Shown: piece by piece, positions 26,068 through 35,104 of the stretch
Layout of the letters: every line of letters begins with the position of its first letter
How positions within the stretch are numbered: the stretch's first letter is position 1
Source of the DNA: Lachnoclostridium sp. An169
GTDB taxonomy: Bacteria; Bacillota; Clostridia; Lachnospirales; Lachnospiraceae
Direction of reading: 5' to 3'
Length of the DNA stretch: 64,000 nt
NCBI RefSeq assembly: GCF_002160525.1
Contig: NZ_NFKT01000001.1
Span: 186,001-250,000 of the forward strand
Translations under genes and position numbers: made by a program
Notes under the pieces: model-generated
Databases searched by the model: none
Told to the model about the DNA's origin: nothing
The model's input: the letters and a program-made list of their open reading frames with translations, nothing else

Positions 26068-27897
26068 ATGGGTTTTAATCAGGCACAGAAAAAAGCGGTC
26101 ATGCATGAAAAAGGCCCCTGTCTCGTACTGGCGGGACCGGGGTCCGGCAAGACCCTTACAATTGTAAACAGAATTAAATATCTGATCGAGAGATGTGCTG
26201 TGCGGCCGGAAGAAATTCTGGTCGTTACTTTTACCCGTTACGCGGCCGCGGAGATGAAAAACAGGCTTGCGTCACTGATGGGGAAGGGCAGCGCGCCGGT
26301 CACAATGGGGACATTTCACGGGATCTATTACGGAATCCTGAAGTGGGCGTACCGGATGGGACCGGAAAATATTCTCTCCGAGGAAGAAAAGTACCAGATT
26401 CTGCGGCAGGCGGCTGCCAGGCAGAAGATGGATGTCTTTGACGAGGAGGATTTTATCCAGGATATTGCCGCGGAGATCGGGAAGATCAAGAACAACCGTC
26501 TTGATCCGGAGGAATTTGTCTCTGCCAAGTGCAGCGCTGACGCCTTCCGGTCCATTTATGCGGATTATGAGAAGATGAGAAAGGGACTCCGCAAAATTGA
26601 TTTTGATGACATGCTCGTGCTCTGCTGCGACCTGTTTCAGAAAAGGCCGGATGTGCTGGGACAGTGGCAGAAGAAGTTCCGCTATATACTGATCGATGAG
26701 TTCCAGGATATCAACCGGATCCAGTACGATGTGATCCGGATGCTGGCGCGCCCGGAGAACAATCTTTTCGTGGTGGGGGACGACGATCAGGCGATCTACG
26801 GATTCCGGGGGGCGGATTCCAGTCTGATGTTCCGCTTCCTTGAGGATTACCCGGACGCGGAGAGGATCCTTCTCGGGACAAACTACCGGTCTGCCGCCAA
26901 TATCGTGAATAATTCCCTGCGGGTGATCCGGAACAACGAAAAACGCTTTGAGAAGGAACTGGAAGCGGCGCGGGATGCAGGTCCCTGCCTGCATGTGCAG
27001 GAAGTGAAGGATCCGGCGGAAGAAGCGGAGTATGTGGCGGACGAGATTGAGAAGATGGCCGGAGGCGGAAAGAACTGGGAGGACGCGGCGGTCCTTTTCC
27101 GCGTCCACACGGACGCCAGACCGGTGGTGGAGGAACTGGTCAGCCGGAAGATCCCCTTCCAGATGAAAGAGCACCTCCCCAATCTCTACGATCATTTTAT
27201 AGCAAAGGATATTATGGCGTATTTTCATCTGGCAGCAGGATCGCGGAGCAGAGGCGATTTCCTTCGGATTATGAACCGTCCGAAGCGGTATATCGGCCGG
27301 GACAGCCTTTCCGGAGAAAATGTTTCCTTTGAGGATATCCGCAGGTTCTACTGCGACCGGGACTGGATGATGGACCGGGTGGACCAGTTCGAGTGGGATG
27401 TGAAGATGCTGTCCAGGATGGCGCCCTATGCGGCGATCCAGTATATCAGAAAACGGATCGGGTACGATGATTTCCTGAAGGATTATGCGCTGACGAACAA
27501 GGTGAAAAAGACGGATCTGACGGATGTTCTGGCGGAGATCGAGGAGGCGTCCCGTCCCATCAGGACGTTGGAAGAGTGGTTCACCCATGTACAGGAGTAT
27601 ACGGAAGCGCTGAAAGAGAAGGAGAGAAACCGCTCCGCGCAGCAGGAGGGAGTGCGTCTTATGACGATCCATGCCGCCAAGGGGCTTGAATTTGATACGG
27701 TGTTCATTATCGGTGCCAATGAGGGGAGTATTCCCTATAAGAAGGCGAAGACGGATGAGGAGACAGAGGAGGAGAGAAGGCTTTTCTACGTGGCGATGAC
27801 CCGGGCAAAGAACACCCTGAAAGTCTGCTATGTAAAGACGAAAAACGGAAAGACCGTTCAGCCTTCCCGTTTCGTCGAAGAACTGCTGGAAGAGTAG
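26068..27897 (+). CDS. UvrD/PcrA-type ATP-dependent DNA helicase (short)
   Basis: A 609-residue SF1A helicase. Motifs: Q-motif FNQAQKKAV (3-11), Walker A AGPGSGKT (about 23-30), Ia TFTRYAAAEMKNR, II LIDEFQD, III GDDDQAIYGFRGA, IV TNYRS, V MTIHAAKGLEFD and VI VAMTRAKNTL. PcrA/UvrD are usually 720-780 residues; this one lacks the C-terminal RNA-polymerase-interacting Tudor tail, matching short clostridial UvrD-like helicases. The specific DNA repair role is unknown. ATG 26068 follows AGAAAGGA, 31 bp after gltX, in the same operon. Confidence 0.93.
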   Translation: MGFNQAQKKAVMHEKGPCLVLAGPGSGKTLTIVNRIKYLIERCAVRPEEILVVTFTRYAAAEMKNRLASLMGKGSAPVTMGTFHGIYYGILKWAYRMGPENILSEEEKYQILRQAAARQKMDVFDEEDFIQDIAAEIGKIKNNRLDPEEFVSAKCSADAFRSIYADYEKMRKGLRKIDFDDMLVLCCDLFQKRPDVLGQWQKKFRYILIDEFQDINRIQYDVIRMLARPENNLFVVGDDDQAIYGFRGADSSLMFRFLEDYPDAERILLGTNYRSAANIVNNSLRVIRNNEKRFEKELEAARDAGPCLHVQEVKDPAEEAEYVADEIEKMAGGGKNWEDAAVLFRVHTDARPVVEELVSRKIPFQMKEHLPNLYDHFIAKDIMAYFHLAAGSRSRGDFLRIMNRPKRYIGRDSLSGENVSFEDIRRFYCDRDWMMDRVDQFEWDVKMLSRMAPYAAIQYIRKRIGYDDFLKDYALTNKVKKTDLTDVLAEIEEASRPIRTLEEWFTHVQEYTEALKEKERNRSAQQEGVRLMTIHAAKGLEFDTVFIIGANEGSIPYKKAKTDEETEEERRLFYVAMTRAKNTLKVCYVKTKNGKTVQPSRFVEELLEE

Positions 27898-27902
27898 AAC
27901 CG

Positions 27903-28226
27903 TCAGTCAAGGCGGTTCAGATCGTCCAGGTCGTCCAGATCGATATCCCCGAAATCCTGGCTCTCCATCCATTCATTGAAAGCCTCGGAAGCCAGTTCGA
28001 ACTCCTCGTCTTCCAGAATGTTCTCCAGTCCGGGCTCCTCATCTTCCCCATTGTCGATCAGGCGGTAGAGATAGATCTGGCCGTCGCCCTCATCGCCGTC
28101 TTCTCCCATGGGGAGGAGTGCGATATACTGACGCCCGCCTGCCTCGAATATGGTGAGAACGGAACATTCCAGTTCTCTGTCATCATCAAGAGTCAGTGTT
28201 ACGGTGAGAGATTCATTTTCATTCAT
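27903..28226 (-). CDS. DUF1292 domain-containing protein
   Basis: A 107-residue, very acidic cytosolic protein. Residues 5-60 (LTLDDDRELECSVLTIFE, then GRQYIALLPM, then IYLYR) match the small DUF1292 domain (YrzB-type). The C-terminal half is rich in Glu/Asp and ends DIDLDDLDDLNRLD. The start ATG (28226) has AGGAGA 8 bp upstream; reading is open much further upstream but without support. It is convergent with the helicase gene, with 5 bp between stops. Molecular function is unknown. Confidence 0.9.
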   Translation of the reverse strand: MNENESLTVTLTLDDDRELECSVLTIFEAGGRQYIALLPMGEDGDEGDGQIYLYRLIDNGEDEEPGLENILEDEEFELASEAFNEWMESQDFGDIDLDDLDDLNRLD

Positions 28227-28250
28227 AAGTATTTTCTCCTTGAAAAATTC

Positions 28251-28269
28251 TGCCGCAGAAGCTGCGGCA
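28251..28269 (-). promoter_or_regulatory. Leader hairpin of the DUF1292 gene
   Basis: A perfect 8-bp stem TGCCGCAG / CTGCGGCA lies in the 5' untranslated leader. In the sense of that transcript it is followed by AGAATTTTTC, which resembles a weak terminator or attenuator. Confidence 0.5.
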
Positions 28270-28329
28270 TATAATAGTTTTATACTGATGTTAGCAAAAA
28301 GAACAGAGAATTGCAAGCAGGTGTTTCTA

Positions 28330-28357
28330 TTGACATTCCTCCGAAACCGGGTAGAAT
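28330..28357 (+). promoter_or_regulatory. Promoter of the sugar-binding lipoprotein gene
   Basis: TTGACA (28330-28335), a 16-bp spacer and TAGAAT (28352-28357), 43 bp before the start codon. Confidence 0.65.
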
Positions 28358-28400
28358 GTAGATGAAGGCTTCTTATAATCTTGAAAAATGAGGTAGATGG

Positions 28401-29399
28401 ATGAAAAAGAGGATGACGGCTGCCGTGCTGCTGGCTGTACTGACAGCCTTTGGCGCGGCCGGATGCAAGCAGAATGTAGGTACGCCGGAGGACAATGCGG
28501 TGGTGGAACAACCGGAGGAAGGCGGGGAAAACGAGAAGACGCTGAGCGGGAAAGTTTTCGGATTCAGCTGTGCCGATCTCTCAAACCCCTTCTATGAGAC
28601 ACTGGAACAGTCAGTCCGCACGGCGCTGGAAGAGCAGGGGGGACGGCTCGTTGTGAAAGACCCGGACGGCAGTACGGAAACACAGATCTCACAGATCAGC
28701 CAGATGATTGAGGAGGGCATCTCCGCGCTTTTTTTGTGTCCGGTGGACGAAACGGGGATCACCCCGGCACTGGAAGCGCTGAAGGAGGCGGATGTCCCGG
28801 TGGTCAATGTGGACCGGGAGGTGTCGGATACCGGCCTGATCACCGCTTTTGTCGGCTCGGATAATTATAATGCGGGACATGTGTGCGGCGAGGATCTGAC
28901 CGCGCAGAGGCCGGAAGGCGGAAGAATTGTGATTGTGGAAAATCCGGATATCAGTTCTTATAATGAGAGAATCACCGGGTTTGAAGAAGCCATAGCGGAC
29001 GGCGGATTCGAGGTGGCCGGCCGGATCGAAGCGGGCGGCGGGCAGAATATCACGGGCAGCCTCACGCAGATGGTAAGCGCAGAACCGGAACCGGACGCTG
29101 TGATGTGCGCCAGTGACCAGATGGCGGAACAGGTTCTGGAAGTTCTGGAGGAGCTGGATTCGGATGATATTCTTGTCTACAGCGTGGACGGATCGCCTGT
29201 TACAAAGAGCGCCCTTGCCGATCCCGGAAGCCCCATGGAGGGGGTGGGCGCACAGTCCCCTATCAATATGGGAAAGACTGCAGTGAAAACCGCGGCGGCA
29301 GTGCTGGACGGCGGAGACTACGAGGAAGAGACTTATGTGGAGACGTTCTTTATCAATCGGGAAAATGTAGAGATGTATGGAACGGACGGCTGGCAGTAG
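28401..29399 (+). CDS. Sugar ABC transporter substrate-binding lipoprotein (RbsB type)
   Basis: A 332-residue lipoprotein with lipobox GAAGC (Cys about 22) and a Peripla_BP_4-type domain from about residue 50: FGFSCADLSNPFYETLEQSV is the family's 'N-P-F' start, VPVVNVDRE follows at about 132-140, and AFVGSDNYNAGHVCGE at about 151-166. This matches ribose/galactose-type binding proteins. No permease or ATPase gene lies nearby, so it is either an orphan binding protein or a sensor partner. The next gene, 16 bp on, is a GH13-fold protein, suggesting a link with glycans. Confidence 0.88.
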   Translation: MKKRMTAAVLLAVLTAFGAAGCKQNVGTPEDNAVVEQPEEGGENEKTLSGKVFGFSCADLSNPFYETLEQSVRTALEEQGGRLVVKDPDGSTETQISQISQMIEEGISALFLCPVDETGITPALEALKEADVPVVNVDREVSDTGLITAFVGSDNYNAGHVCGEDLTAQRPEGGRIVIVENPDISSYNERITGFEEAIADGGFEVAGRIEAGGGQNITGSLTQMVSAEPEPDAVMCASDQMAEQVLEVLEELDSDDILVYSVDGSPVTKSALADPGSPMEGVGAQSPINMGKTAVKTAAAVLDGGDYEEETYVETFFINRENVEMYGTDGWQ

Positions 29400-29415
29400 G
29401 AAAGGAACGCAGATT

Positions 29416-31236
29416 ATGAAAAAAACAATAGGACGCCCGCAGCCTTTCGGGGCTGTAGTTGAGAGAGACAGAGTGAATTTCGCCGTGCAGGTTCCGGCGG
29501 GAAAGACCTGCGAGCTTCTTGTGTACAGAAGAGGGGAGGAGACGCCCCGGTTCTGTTTTGACATGCCGGAGGAGGAAGGAATCGGCGAGGTGAGATTTCT
29601 GGCACTGGAGGAGATCGACGCCGCAGAGTATGAATATAATTTCCGTGTGGGCGGAAGAGTGTATGTAGATCCCTATGTAAAGGAACTGGCAGGCAGGGAA
29701 AAGTTCGGAGTGCCAAGAGATGTCCAGCAGCACCAGATCCGGGGGCGGATGGTGTCGGCGGAGTACGACTGGGAGGATGACCGGCCTTTGAAACTTCCCT
29801 GGAGCCAGGTGGTTGCGTACAGTCTGCATGTCCGCGGATTCACAAAGCACAGTTCCTCGAAGGCGGCGCACAAGGGAACTTACCTGGGGGTGATCGAGAA
29901 GATCCCTTACCTGAAGGATCTTGGAATTAACCAGATCCAGTGCATGCCGGTGTACGAATTTGAGGAGTGCGAAAAAGGAAAGATCAATTACTGGGGCTAC
30001 GGAAGGGGATATTATTTTGCCCCGAAAGAGGCATATGCCGCAGGAAAAAGTGCGGTCCGTGAGCTGAAGGATATGGTGAAGGCATGCCACCGGGAGGGTA
30101 TCGAGGTGGTCCTGGAGATGCCCTTTATGGAGGGGATCCCGGCACAGACGGCTCTGGAATGTCTGCGCTTTTATATGTTGGAGTACCATGTGGACGGTTT
30201 TGTGGTGAATCCCTACTGTGTGCCCTGGGAACTTCTCAGCCAGGATCCCCTTCTCAGAGGAACAAAGCTGATGAGAAAAGACGACGGCTTTCAGAATGTC
30301 ATGCGCCGTTACCTCAAAGGCGATGAGAATATGGTGAACGATGTGATCTGGGCGCTGAAACACAATTCCGCCTCCGACGGAAAATGCAGCTATATTACCG
30401 CCCAGACCGGGTTTACCCTGTGGGATCTCGTCTCCTACGACGGAAAGCACAACGAGGCGAACGGGGAGGGCAACCTGGACGGACCGGACTATAATTTCAG
30501 CTGGAACTGCGGCGTGGAGGGACCGAGCAGGAAAAAGGCGGTGATGACGCTGCGCAGGAATCAGGTGAAGAATGCGTTCTTTCTGCTTCTTACAGCCCAG
30601 GGAACGCCGTGCATCCTGGCAGGGGATGAGTTTTACAACAGCCAGAACGGAAACAACAATGTATACTGCCAGGACAATGAAACCGGCTGGGTGAACTGGA
30701 GCCGGCTTAAGACGGATGACTCCCTGTTCCGGTTTGTGAAGAGTCTGATCGCTTTCCGCAAGGCGCATCCGTGTCTCCACCGGGACGAGGAGCTTAAGGG
30801 GCTGGACCGCACGGCATGCGGGATGCCTGACGTCTCCTATCACGGGGAGAGCGCCTGGCAGGTGCGCGCGGAGGTGTCCAGCAGACAGCTCGGTGTGCTT
30901 TACTCACGTTCGGGCGAAGGCGACGAGGAGTGCTTTGCGGCCTACAATATGCACTGGCTGCCCCACAGCTATGCGCTTCCCTCCCCGGGAAAAGAAAAAC
31001 GGTGGTTCCTGGCGGCCTGCACGGCGGACGGATTTGCCGGGGAACCGAAGCTTCTGGAGGATCAGAAGAGCATGGAACTTCCGGAGAGAAGCGTCGTGCT
31101 TCTGGTCGGAAAAGAGGTAAAACAGGAAAAGAGAAGAAACACCCGGAAGACAGCGGCTCCGGAGACAGAAAAGAAGGCAGAAGGCAGGAGTGAAAATGAA
31201 GGCAGTACAGCATTTTCGAACGATCACGAAGCATAA
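29416..31236 (+). CDS. GH13-family debranching-like protein lacking catalytic residues
   Basis: A 606-residue protein with an N-terminal CBM48-like beta domain (about 1-100), a TIM barrel like GlgX/TreX (about 125-480) and a C-terminal beta domain. Family landmarks are clear: KHNEANGEGNLDG (about 345-357) and WNCGVEGP. All three catalytic positions are changed: the nucleophile motif DGFRFD reads DGFVVN (Asn265), the acid motif IAEPWD reads MRKDDG (Lys288), and HDGF reads QTGF (Gln330-Thr331). Hydrolysis is thus unlikely; glycan binding or a regulatory role is possible. It starts after AGGAAAGGA and overlaps the next gene by 41 bp. Confidence 0.85.
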   Translation: MKKTIGRPQPFGAVVERDRVNFAVQVPAGKTCELLVYRRGEETPRFCFDMPEEEGIGEVRFLALEEIDAAEYEYNFRVGGRVYVDPYVKELAGREKFGVPRDVQQHQIRGRMVSAEYDWEDDRPLKLPWSQVVAYSLHVRGFTKHSSSKAAHKGTYLGVIEKIPYLKDLGINQIQCMPVYEFEECEKGKINYWGYGRGYYFAPKEAYAAGKSAVRELKDMVKACHREGIEVVLEMPFMEGIPAQTALECLRFYMLEYHVDGFVVNPYCVPWELLSQDPLLRGTKLMRKDDGFQNVMRRYLKGDENMVNDVIWALKHNSASDGKCSYITAQTGFTLWDLVSYDGKHNEANGEGNLDGPDYNFSWNCGVEGPSRKKAVMTLRRNQVKNAFFLLLTAQGTPCILAGDEFYNSQNGNNNVYCQDNETGWVNWSRLKTDDSLFRFVKSLIAFRKAHPCLHRDEELKGLDRTACGMPDVSYHGESAWQVRAEVSSRQLGVLYSRSGEGDEECFAAYNMHWLPHSYALPSPGKEKRWFLAACTADGFAGEPKLLEDQKSMELPERSVVLLVGKEVKQEKRRNTRKTAAPETEKKAEGRSENEGSTAFSNDHEA

Positions 31237-31732
31237 ATTCCTGGTGATGAAGGAGTGTTTCCGGGTAGGGCTGTATAAGCAGGGGCTGCTCCACGACCTG
31301 TCCAAATACAGCTGGACGGAATTCCGTGTGGGATGCCGGTATTACCAGGGAAACCGAAGCCCCAACAATGCGGAGCGGGAAGACCGGGGGTATTCTTGCG
31401 CATGGCTCCACCATAAGGGAAGGAACAAGCATCACTACGAATACTGGCTGGACTACAGCCTGGACGGAAGCGGGAAGATGGCCGGAATGAAGATGCCGGT
31501 GCGCTATGTGGTGGAGATGTTTCTGGACCGGATTGCTGCAAGCCGTGTATACAAAGGGGACGCTTACAGGAATACGGATCCGCTGGATTACTACAGGAAC
31601 GGCCGGGCAGGGGAGCTGATGCATCCCGAGACGAGGGAGCTTCTGGAAAAGCTTCTGTACATGCTGGCGGAAGAAGGGGAAGAAAAGACATACCGGTATA
31701 TCCGGAAGGAGATTCTGAAAAAGAGAAAGTGA
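31196..31732 (+). CDS. DUF5662-like protein
   Basis: A 178-residue, His-rich cytosolic protein that I recall as DUF5662 (unverified). LHDLSKYSWTEF (about 33-44) and WLHHKGRNKHHYEYW (about 70-84) contain closely set His and Asp residues that could bind a metal, somewhat like an HD-domain phosphohydrolase. ATG 31196 follows AGGAG with a 5-bp gap. The gene begins inside the GH13-like gene and ends just before a strong terminator. Activity is unknown. Confidence 0.7.
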   Translation: MKAVQHFRTITKHKFLVMKECFRVGLYKQGLLHDLSKYSWTEFRVGCRYYQGNRSPNNAEREDRGYSCAWLHHKGRNKHHYEYWLDYSLDGSGKMAGMKMPVRYVVEMFLDRIAASRVYKGDAYRNTDPLDYYRNGRAGELMHPETRELLEKLLYMLAEEGEEKTYRYIRKEILKKRK

Positions 31733-31774
31733 CAGGCGGTCCGGAGAACCGTGTGGTCAGAATACAGATATAGA

Positions 31775-31821
31775 TATACCGCTGCGGTATCCGAAAGCAG
31801 GATGGCGCAGCGGTATACTTT
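31775..31821 (+). terminator. Terminator after the DUF5662-like gene
   Basis: A perfect 12-bp stem, TATACCGCTGCG / CGCAGCGGTATA, with a 19-nt loop, followed by CTTTT. Confidence 0.85.
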
Positions 31822-31845
31822 TGCGTTTATGGGTGCAAGAGTGGT

Positions 31846-32331
31846 TCAGTCCGGATAGTTCAGCCGGAAATCCGGGATATCCGTCAGCACTTCGTCCAGA
31901 TATTTGCGGGCGAGATATTTTGCCATGGGCAGATTCATGTCCAGATAGTTTCCGCAGTCTTTCGCGCGGGCTCCGGGAACCTCGCCCTCATAGGAAGCGA
32001 TGAAGGCGAACATTTCCCGGAGAAGAGGTACAATGTCCGCAGATTCGTATTCTCCGATGAGAAGAAGATAAAATCCGGTCCGGCATCCCATGGGACCGAA
32101 ATAGAGGATCCTGTCTTTCCATTCCCCGTGATTTCTCAGAAATGTGGCGCCCAGATGTTCGATGGTGTGCACCTCTGCGGTGTTCATGACCGGCTCATCG
32201 TTGGGGCTTGTCATACGGATGTCAAAGGTGGTGATTACGGTATCGCCCGCCATGTCTCTGCGGGATACGTACACGCCCGGGACGAGACGGATATGGTCTA
32301 CTGTAAAACTTGTGATTTTTTCCATTTCCAT
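31846..32331 (-). CDS. luxS: S-ribosylhomocysteine lyase
   Basis: A 161-residue metalloenzyme converting S-ribosylhomocysteine to homocysteine and DPD, the precursor of AI-2. The metal-binding HTIEH (about 55-59) and the Cys in AKDCGNY (about 122-128) are present, as is the catalytic-loop RTGFY. The length matches the family (about 155-170). ATG 32331 has AGGAAAGGA upstream; ATG 32325 is an alternative. It is transcribed divergently from the histidine phosphatase gene, each with its own promoter. Confidence 0.96.
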   Translation of the reverse strand: MEMEKITSFTVDHIRLVPGVYVSRRDMAGDTVITTFDIRMTSPNDEPVMNTAEVHTIEHLGATFLRNHGEWKDRILYFGPMGCRTGFYLLLIGEYESADIVPLLREMFAFIASYEGEVPGARAKDCGNYLDMNLPMAKYLARKYLDEVLTDIPDFRLNYPD

Positions 32332-32372
32332 TGTTATCAATTCCTTTCCTGGTCTGTAGTATGTCCGCATCT

Positions 32373-32402
32373 ATTATAGACGCTTCCGGGGCGGATTGGC
32401 AA
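32373..32402 (-). promoter_or_regulatory. luxS promoter
   Basis: On the minus strand TTGCCA (32402-32397) and a perfect TATAAT (32378-32373) are spaced by 18 bp. Confidence 0.65.
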
Positions 32403-32416
32403 GCGCCGGAAGGATA

Positions 32417-32445
32417 TTGACGGGAAAAAGGGAAGCGCTTATACT
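32417..32445 (+). promoter_or_regulatory. Promoter of the histidine phosphatase gene
   Basis: TTGACG (32417-32422) and TATACT (32440-32445) with a 17-bp spacer, about 100 bp before the start codon. Confidence 0.6.
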
Positions 32446-32542
32446 GGAGATCGGGTATGAAACGATCTGCCGGCAGCCGGAAAGACGGACGGCGGCAGAA
32501 GAAATATGCAGATACATAACAGATATACAGGAGGAGAAGAAT

Positions 32543-33187
32543 ATGATGCTATATGTTATCCGCCACGGAGAGACGGACTGGAACCGGGAACACCGGGTAC
32601 AGGGACGCACGGATATTCCGCTCAATGACTACGGGCGCAGGCTTGCCCGGGAGACGGCTGAGGGAATGAGGGAGATTCCCATTGACCTGGGATTTACAAG
32701 TCCCCTTCTGCGGGCCCGGGAGACAGCGGAGATCATTCTGGAAGGAAGAGGCGTGGAACTGACCGCCGACGAGAGAATCCAGGAGATCTGCTTCGGGCGG
32801 TATGAGGGGATGTACTGCGGCGGGGAGCAGAAAGATCCGGAAAGTGAAGCGTTTAACCGGTTCTTCGGAGATACGGCAGCCTATGTGCCGCCGGAGGGGG
32901 CCGAGTCAGTAGAGGAGCTCTATGAAAGGACGGGAGACTTCCTGCGGGAGATCTGCAGCCGCCGGGATCTGGCAGAAAAGAATATTCTGATCTCCACCCA
33001 CGGCGCCGCCATGACAGCGCTTCTGAACCGGATCCGGGGGAATCTCTCCGTGGCACATTTCTGGAAGGACGAGGTGCCGCCGAACTGTTCGGTGACAATG
33101 GTGGAAGTAAAAGACGGGAACATGACCGTGAAGCGGGAAGGCGTGATCTTTTACCGGGAAAAAGTACATCACTGGAAGACGGTCTGA
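32543..33187 (+). CDS. Histidine phosphatase family protein
   Basis: A 214-residue phosphoglycerate mutase-like phosphatase. The catalytic RHGETDWN (7-14) carries the phospho-accepting His, TSPLLRARETAEI holds the second Arg, and STHGAAMTALL (about 153-163) holds the second catalytic His. The substrate cannot be read from sequence; it could be a CobC/GpmB-like small-molecule phosphatase. ATG 32543 follows AGGAGG at 8 bp. It is divergent from luxS. Confidence 0.9.
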   Translation: MMLYVIRHGETDWNREHRVQGRTDIPLNDYGRRLARETAEGMREIPIDLGFTSPLLRARETAEIILEGRGVELTADERIQEICFGRYEGMYCGGEQKDPESEAFNRFFGDTAAYVPPEGAESVEELYERTGDFLREICSRRDLAEKNILISTHGAAMTALLNRIRGNLSVAHFWKDEVPPNCSVTMVEVKDGNMTVKREGVIFYREKVHHWKTV

Positions 33188-33260
33188 AAAAAGTTCTTGA
33201 AGAATCGCATAGCGTATGATAGAATGAGGGCAGGTATTGACAAAAGGGGTAAGATTTTTG

Positions 33261-33314
33261 TTGACAATTTCCGGCAGGTGTAATACTATAGTAACAGACA
33301 CGAACGTATGTTCG
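33261..33314 (+). promoter_or_regulatory. recA promoter with LexA (SOS) box
   Basis: TTGACA (33261-33266), a 17-bp spacer and TACTAT (33284-33289). Just downstream, CGAACGTATGTTCG (33301-33314) is a perfect palindrome that fits the Gram-positive LexA/DinR consensus CGAACRNRYGTTYG. LexA bound there would block recA-recX transcription until DNA damage. Confidence 0.92.
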
Positions 33315-33338
33315 ATGTATTAGAAGGAGAATGAAATT

Positions 33339-34412
33339 ATGGCGAACAATAACGAAGAGAAGAAGAAAGCTCTCGATGCGGCGATAGCGAAGCTTGAAAA
33401 AGATTTTGGAAAGGGAACCGTGATGCGTCTGGGGGAATCCGGAGCACATGTGGCGGTTGAGACAGTGCCTACGGGATGTCTGAGCCTGGACCTTGCCCTG
33501 GGACTTGGCGGAGTCCCCAAGGGACGTGTGATCGAGGTGTACGGACCGGAGTCCAGCGGTAAGACGACGGTGGCCCTTCACATGATTGCAGAAGTACAGA
33601 AGAGAGGCGGCATTGCCGGATTTATCGATGCGGAGCATGCGCTGGATCCGGTGTATGCGAAGAACATCGGCGTCGATATTGACGAGCTGTATATCTCCCA
33701 GCCGGACAGCGGAGACCAGGCGCTGGAGATCGCGGAGACGATGGTGCGTTCCGGCGCGATCGATATTATTGTTATCGACTCTGTGGCGGCGCTGGTTCCG
33801 AGACAGGAGATCGAAGGGGACATGGGGGACAGCCATGTGGGCCTTCAGGCGAGACTGATGTCCCAGGCGCTGAGAAAGCTTACGCCTGTGATCAGCAAGT
33901 CCCACTGTGTTGTCATTTTCATCAACCAGCTCCGTGAGAAGGTGGGCGTGATGTTCGGAAATCCGGAGACGACGACCGGAGGCCGGGCGCTGAAGTTTTA
34001 CGCTTCCGTGCGCATGGATGTCAGGAAGATCGAGACGCTCAAGCAGGGCGGCGAGATCGTCGGAAACCGCACCAGGATCAAGATTGTAAAGAATAAGATC
34101 GCCCCTCCGTTCAGAGAGGCGGAGTTTGACATCATGTTCGGCAAGGGAATTTCCCGGGAGGGAGATATCCTGGACCTTGCTGCGGGAATCGACATCGTGA
34201 AGAAGAGCGGCGCATGGTATGCCTATGAAGGTGAGAAGATCGGACAGGGAAGGGAGAACGCCAAGGCATATCTGACCACCCATCCGGAACTGATGGAGGA
34301 ACTGGACAGAAAAGTGCGCGCTCATTACCATCTTGGAGAGACGGAGGAAGAGAGCGGCGCAGCACAGGAACCCGGTGCGGACCTGAAGCTTAAGCCGGAG
34401 AAGGCAGAATGA
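33339..34412 (+). CDS. recA: Recombinase A
   Basis: A 357-residue RecA, which forms filaments on single-stranded DNA, drives strand exchange and stimulates LexA self-cleavage. Walker A is GPESSGKTT (about 69-77) and the region [19 protein letters not shown] is typical. [19 protein letters not shown] is Walker B with the L1 loop, and [18 protein letters not shown] includes L2. An acidic C-terminal tail is present. It overlaps recX by 4 bp and is preceded by an SOS box. Confidence 0.98.
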   Translation: MANNNEEKKKALDAAIAKLEKDFGKGTVMRLGESGAHVAVETVPTGCLSLDLALGLGGVPKGRVIEVYGPESSGKTTVALHMIAEVQKRGGIAGFIDAEHALDPVYAKNIGVDIDELYISQPDSGDQALEIAETMVRSGAIDIIVIDSVAALVPRQEIEGDMGDSHVGLQARLMSQALRKLTPVISKSHCVVIFINQLREKVGVMFGNPETTTGGRALKFYASVRMDVRKIETLKQGGEIVGNRTRIKIVKNKIAPPFREAEFDIMFGKGISREGDILDLAAGIDIVKKSGAWYAYEGEKIGQGRENAKAYLTTHPELMEELDRKVRAHYHLGETEEESGAAQEPGADLKLKPEKAE

Positions 34413-35023
34413 GAGTGACACGGACGGAGAACGTGACGAAGACAAAGTCCAGAATTTTCCTGGACGGGGAATTCGCTTTTGTCCTGTACCAGGGAGAGAT
34501 GAAACGCTTCGGCATACGGGAGGGAGCGGACGTCCCGGAGGAGACGGTCCGGAAAATCAGAAATGAAGTGATATTCAAGCGGGCGAAGCTGCGCGCCATG
34601 CATCTGTTAAGCGACATGGACCGCACGGAGTCCGCTCTCCGGGAAAAACTGCGCCAGGGGCTTTACCCGCCGGATGCGGTGGATGCGGCAGTGGAGTACG
34701 TCCGCTCCTTCGGATATCTTGACGATGACCGTTTTGCTGAAAATTTCGTCAGGAGCAGGATCGGGACGAAGAGCAGAAAGGAGATCCTTGCCCTGCTGAT
34801 GCAGAAGGGAGTGTCTGCCGAAAAGGCGCAGCTCGCCCTGGAAGCGTGCAGCGAGGAGGGCGGGGAGGAGGAGACCGTGAGAAGAATCCTGAAGAAAAAA
34901 GGCTTCGATCCGGGAACCTCAGACGAGACACAGATTCGCAGAATCTGCGGTTATCTGGCACGAAAAGGCTTTCGTTACGACACAGTCCGTCAAGTGATAC
35001 AAAATTGTAGTGATGAAGCTTGA
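34409..35023 (+). CDS. recX: Regulatory protein RecX
   Basis: A 204-residue, basic, helical RecX, which modulates RecA filaments. It has the three-helix tandem repeats of the family, for example [20 protein letters not shown], then [16 protein letters not shown], the hallmark of RecX. The ATG overlaps the recA stop (ATGA), so the two are co-translated under LexA control. Confidence 0.93.
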   Translation: MRVTRTENVTKTKSRIFLDGEFAFVLYQGEMKRFGIREGADVPEETVRKIRNEVIFKRAKLRAMHLLSDMDRTESALREKLRQGLYPPDAVDAAVEYVRSFGYLDDDRFAENFVRSRIGTKSRKEILALLMQKGVSAEKAQLALEACSEEGGEEETVRRILKKKGFDPGTSDETQIRRICGYLARKGFRYDTVRQVIQNCSDEA

Positions 35024-35048
35024 CATTGTTGTGAAAACAGTATAAAAT
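35020..35048 (+). promoter_or_regulatory. rny promoter
   Basis: Consensus TTGACA (35020-35025), a 17-bp spacer and TAAAAT (35043-35048), starting inside the recX stop codon. Confidence 0.7.
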
Positions 35049-35104
35049 TTAACTGTTGTATTTAAGTAATATGTACAATGAAAATTGAATAAGGAGGTGC
35101 TCCT

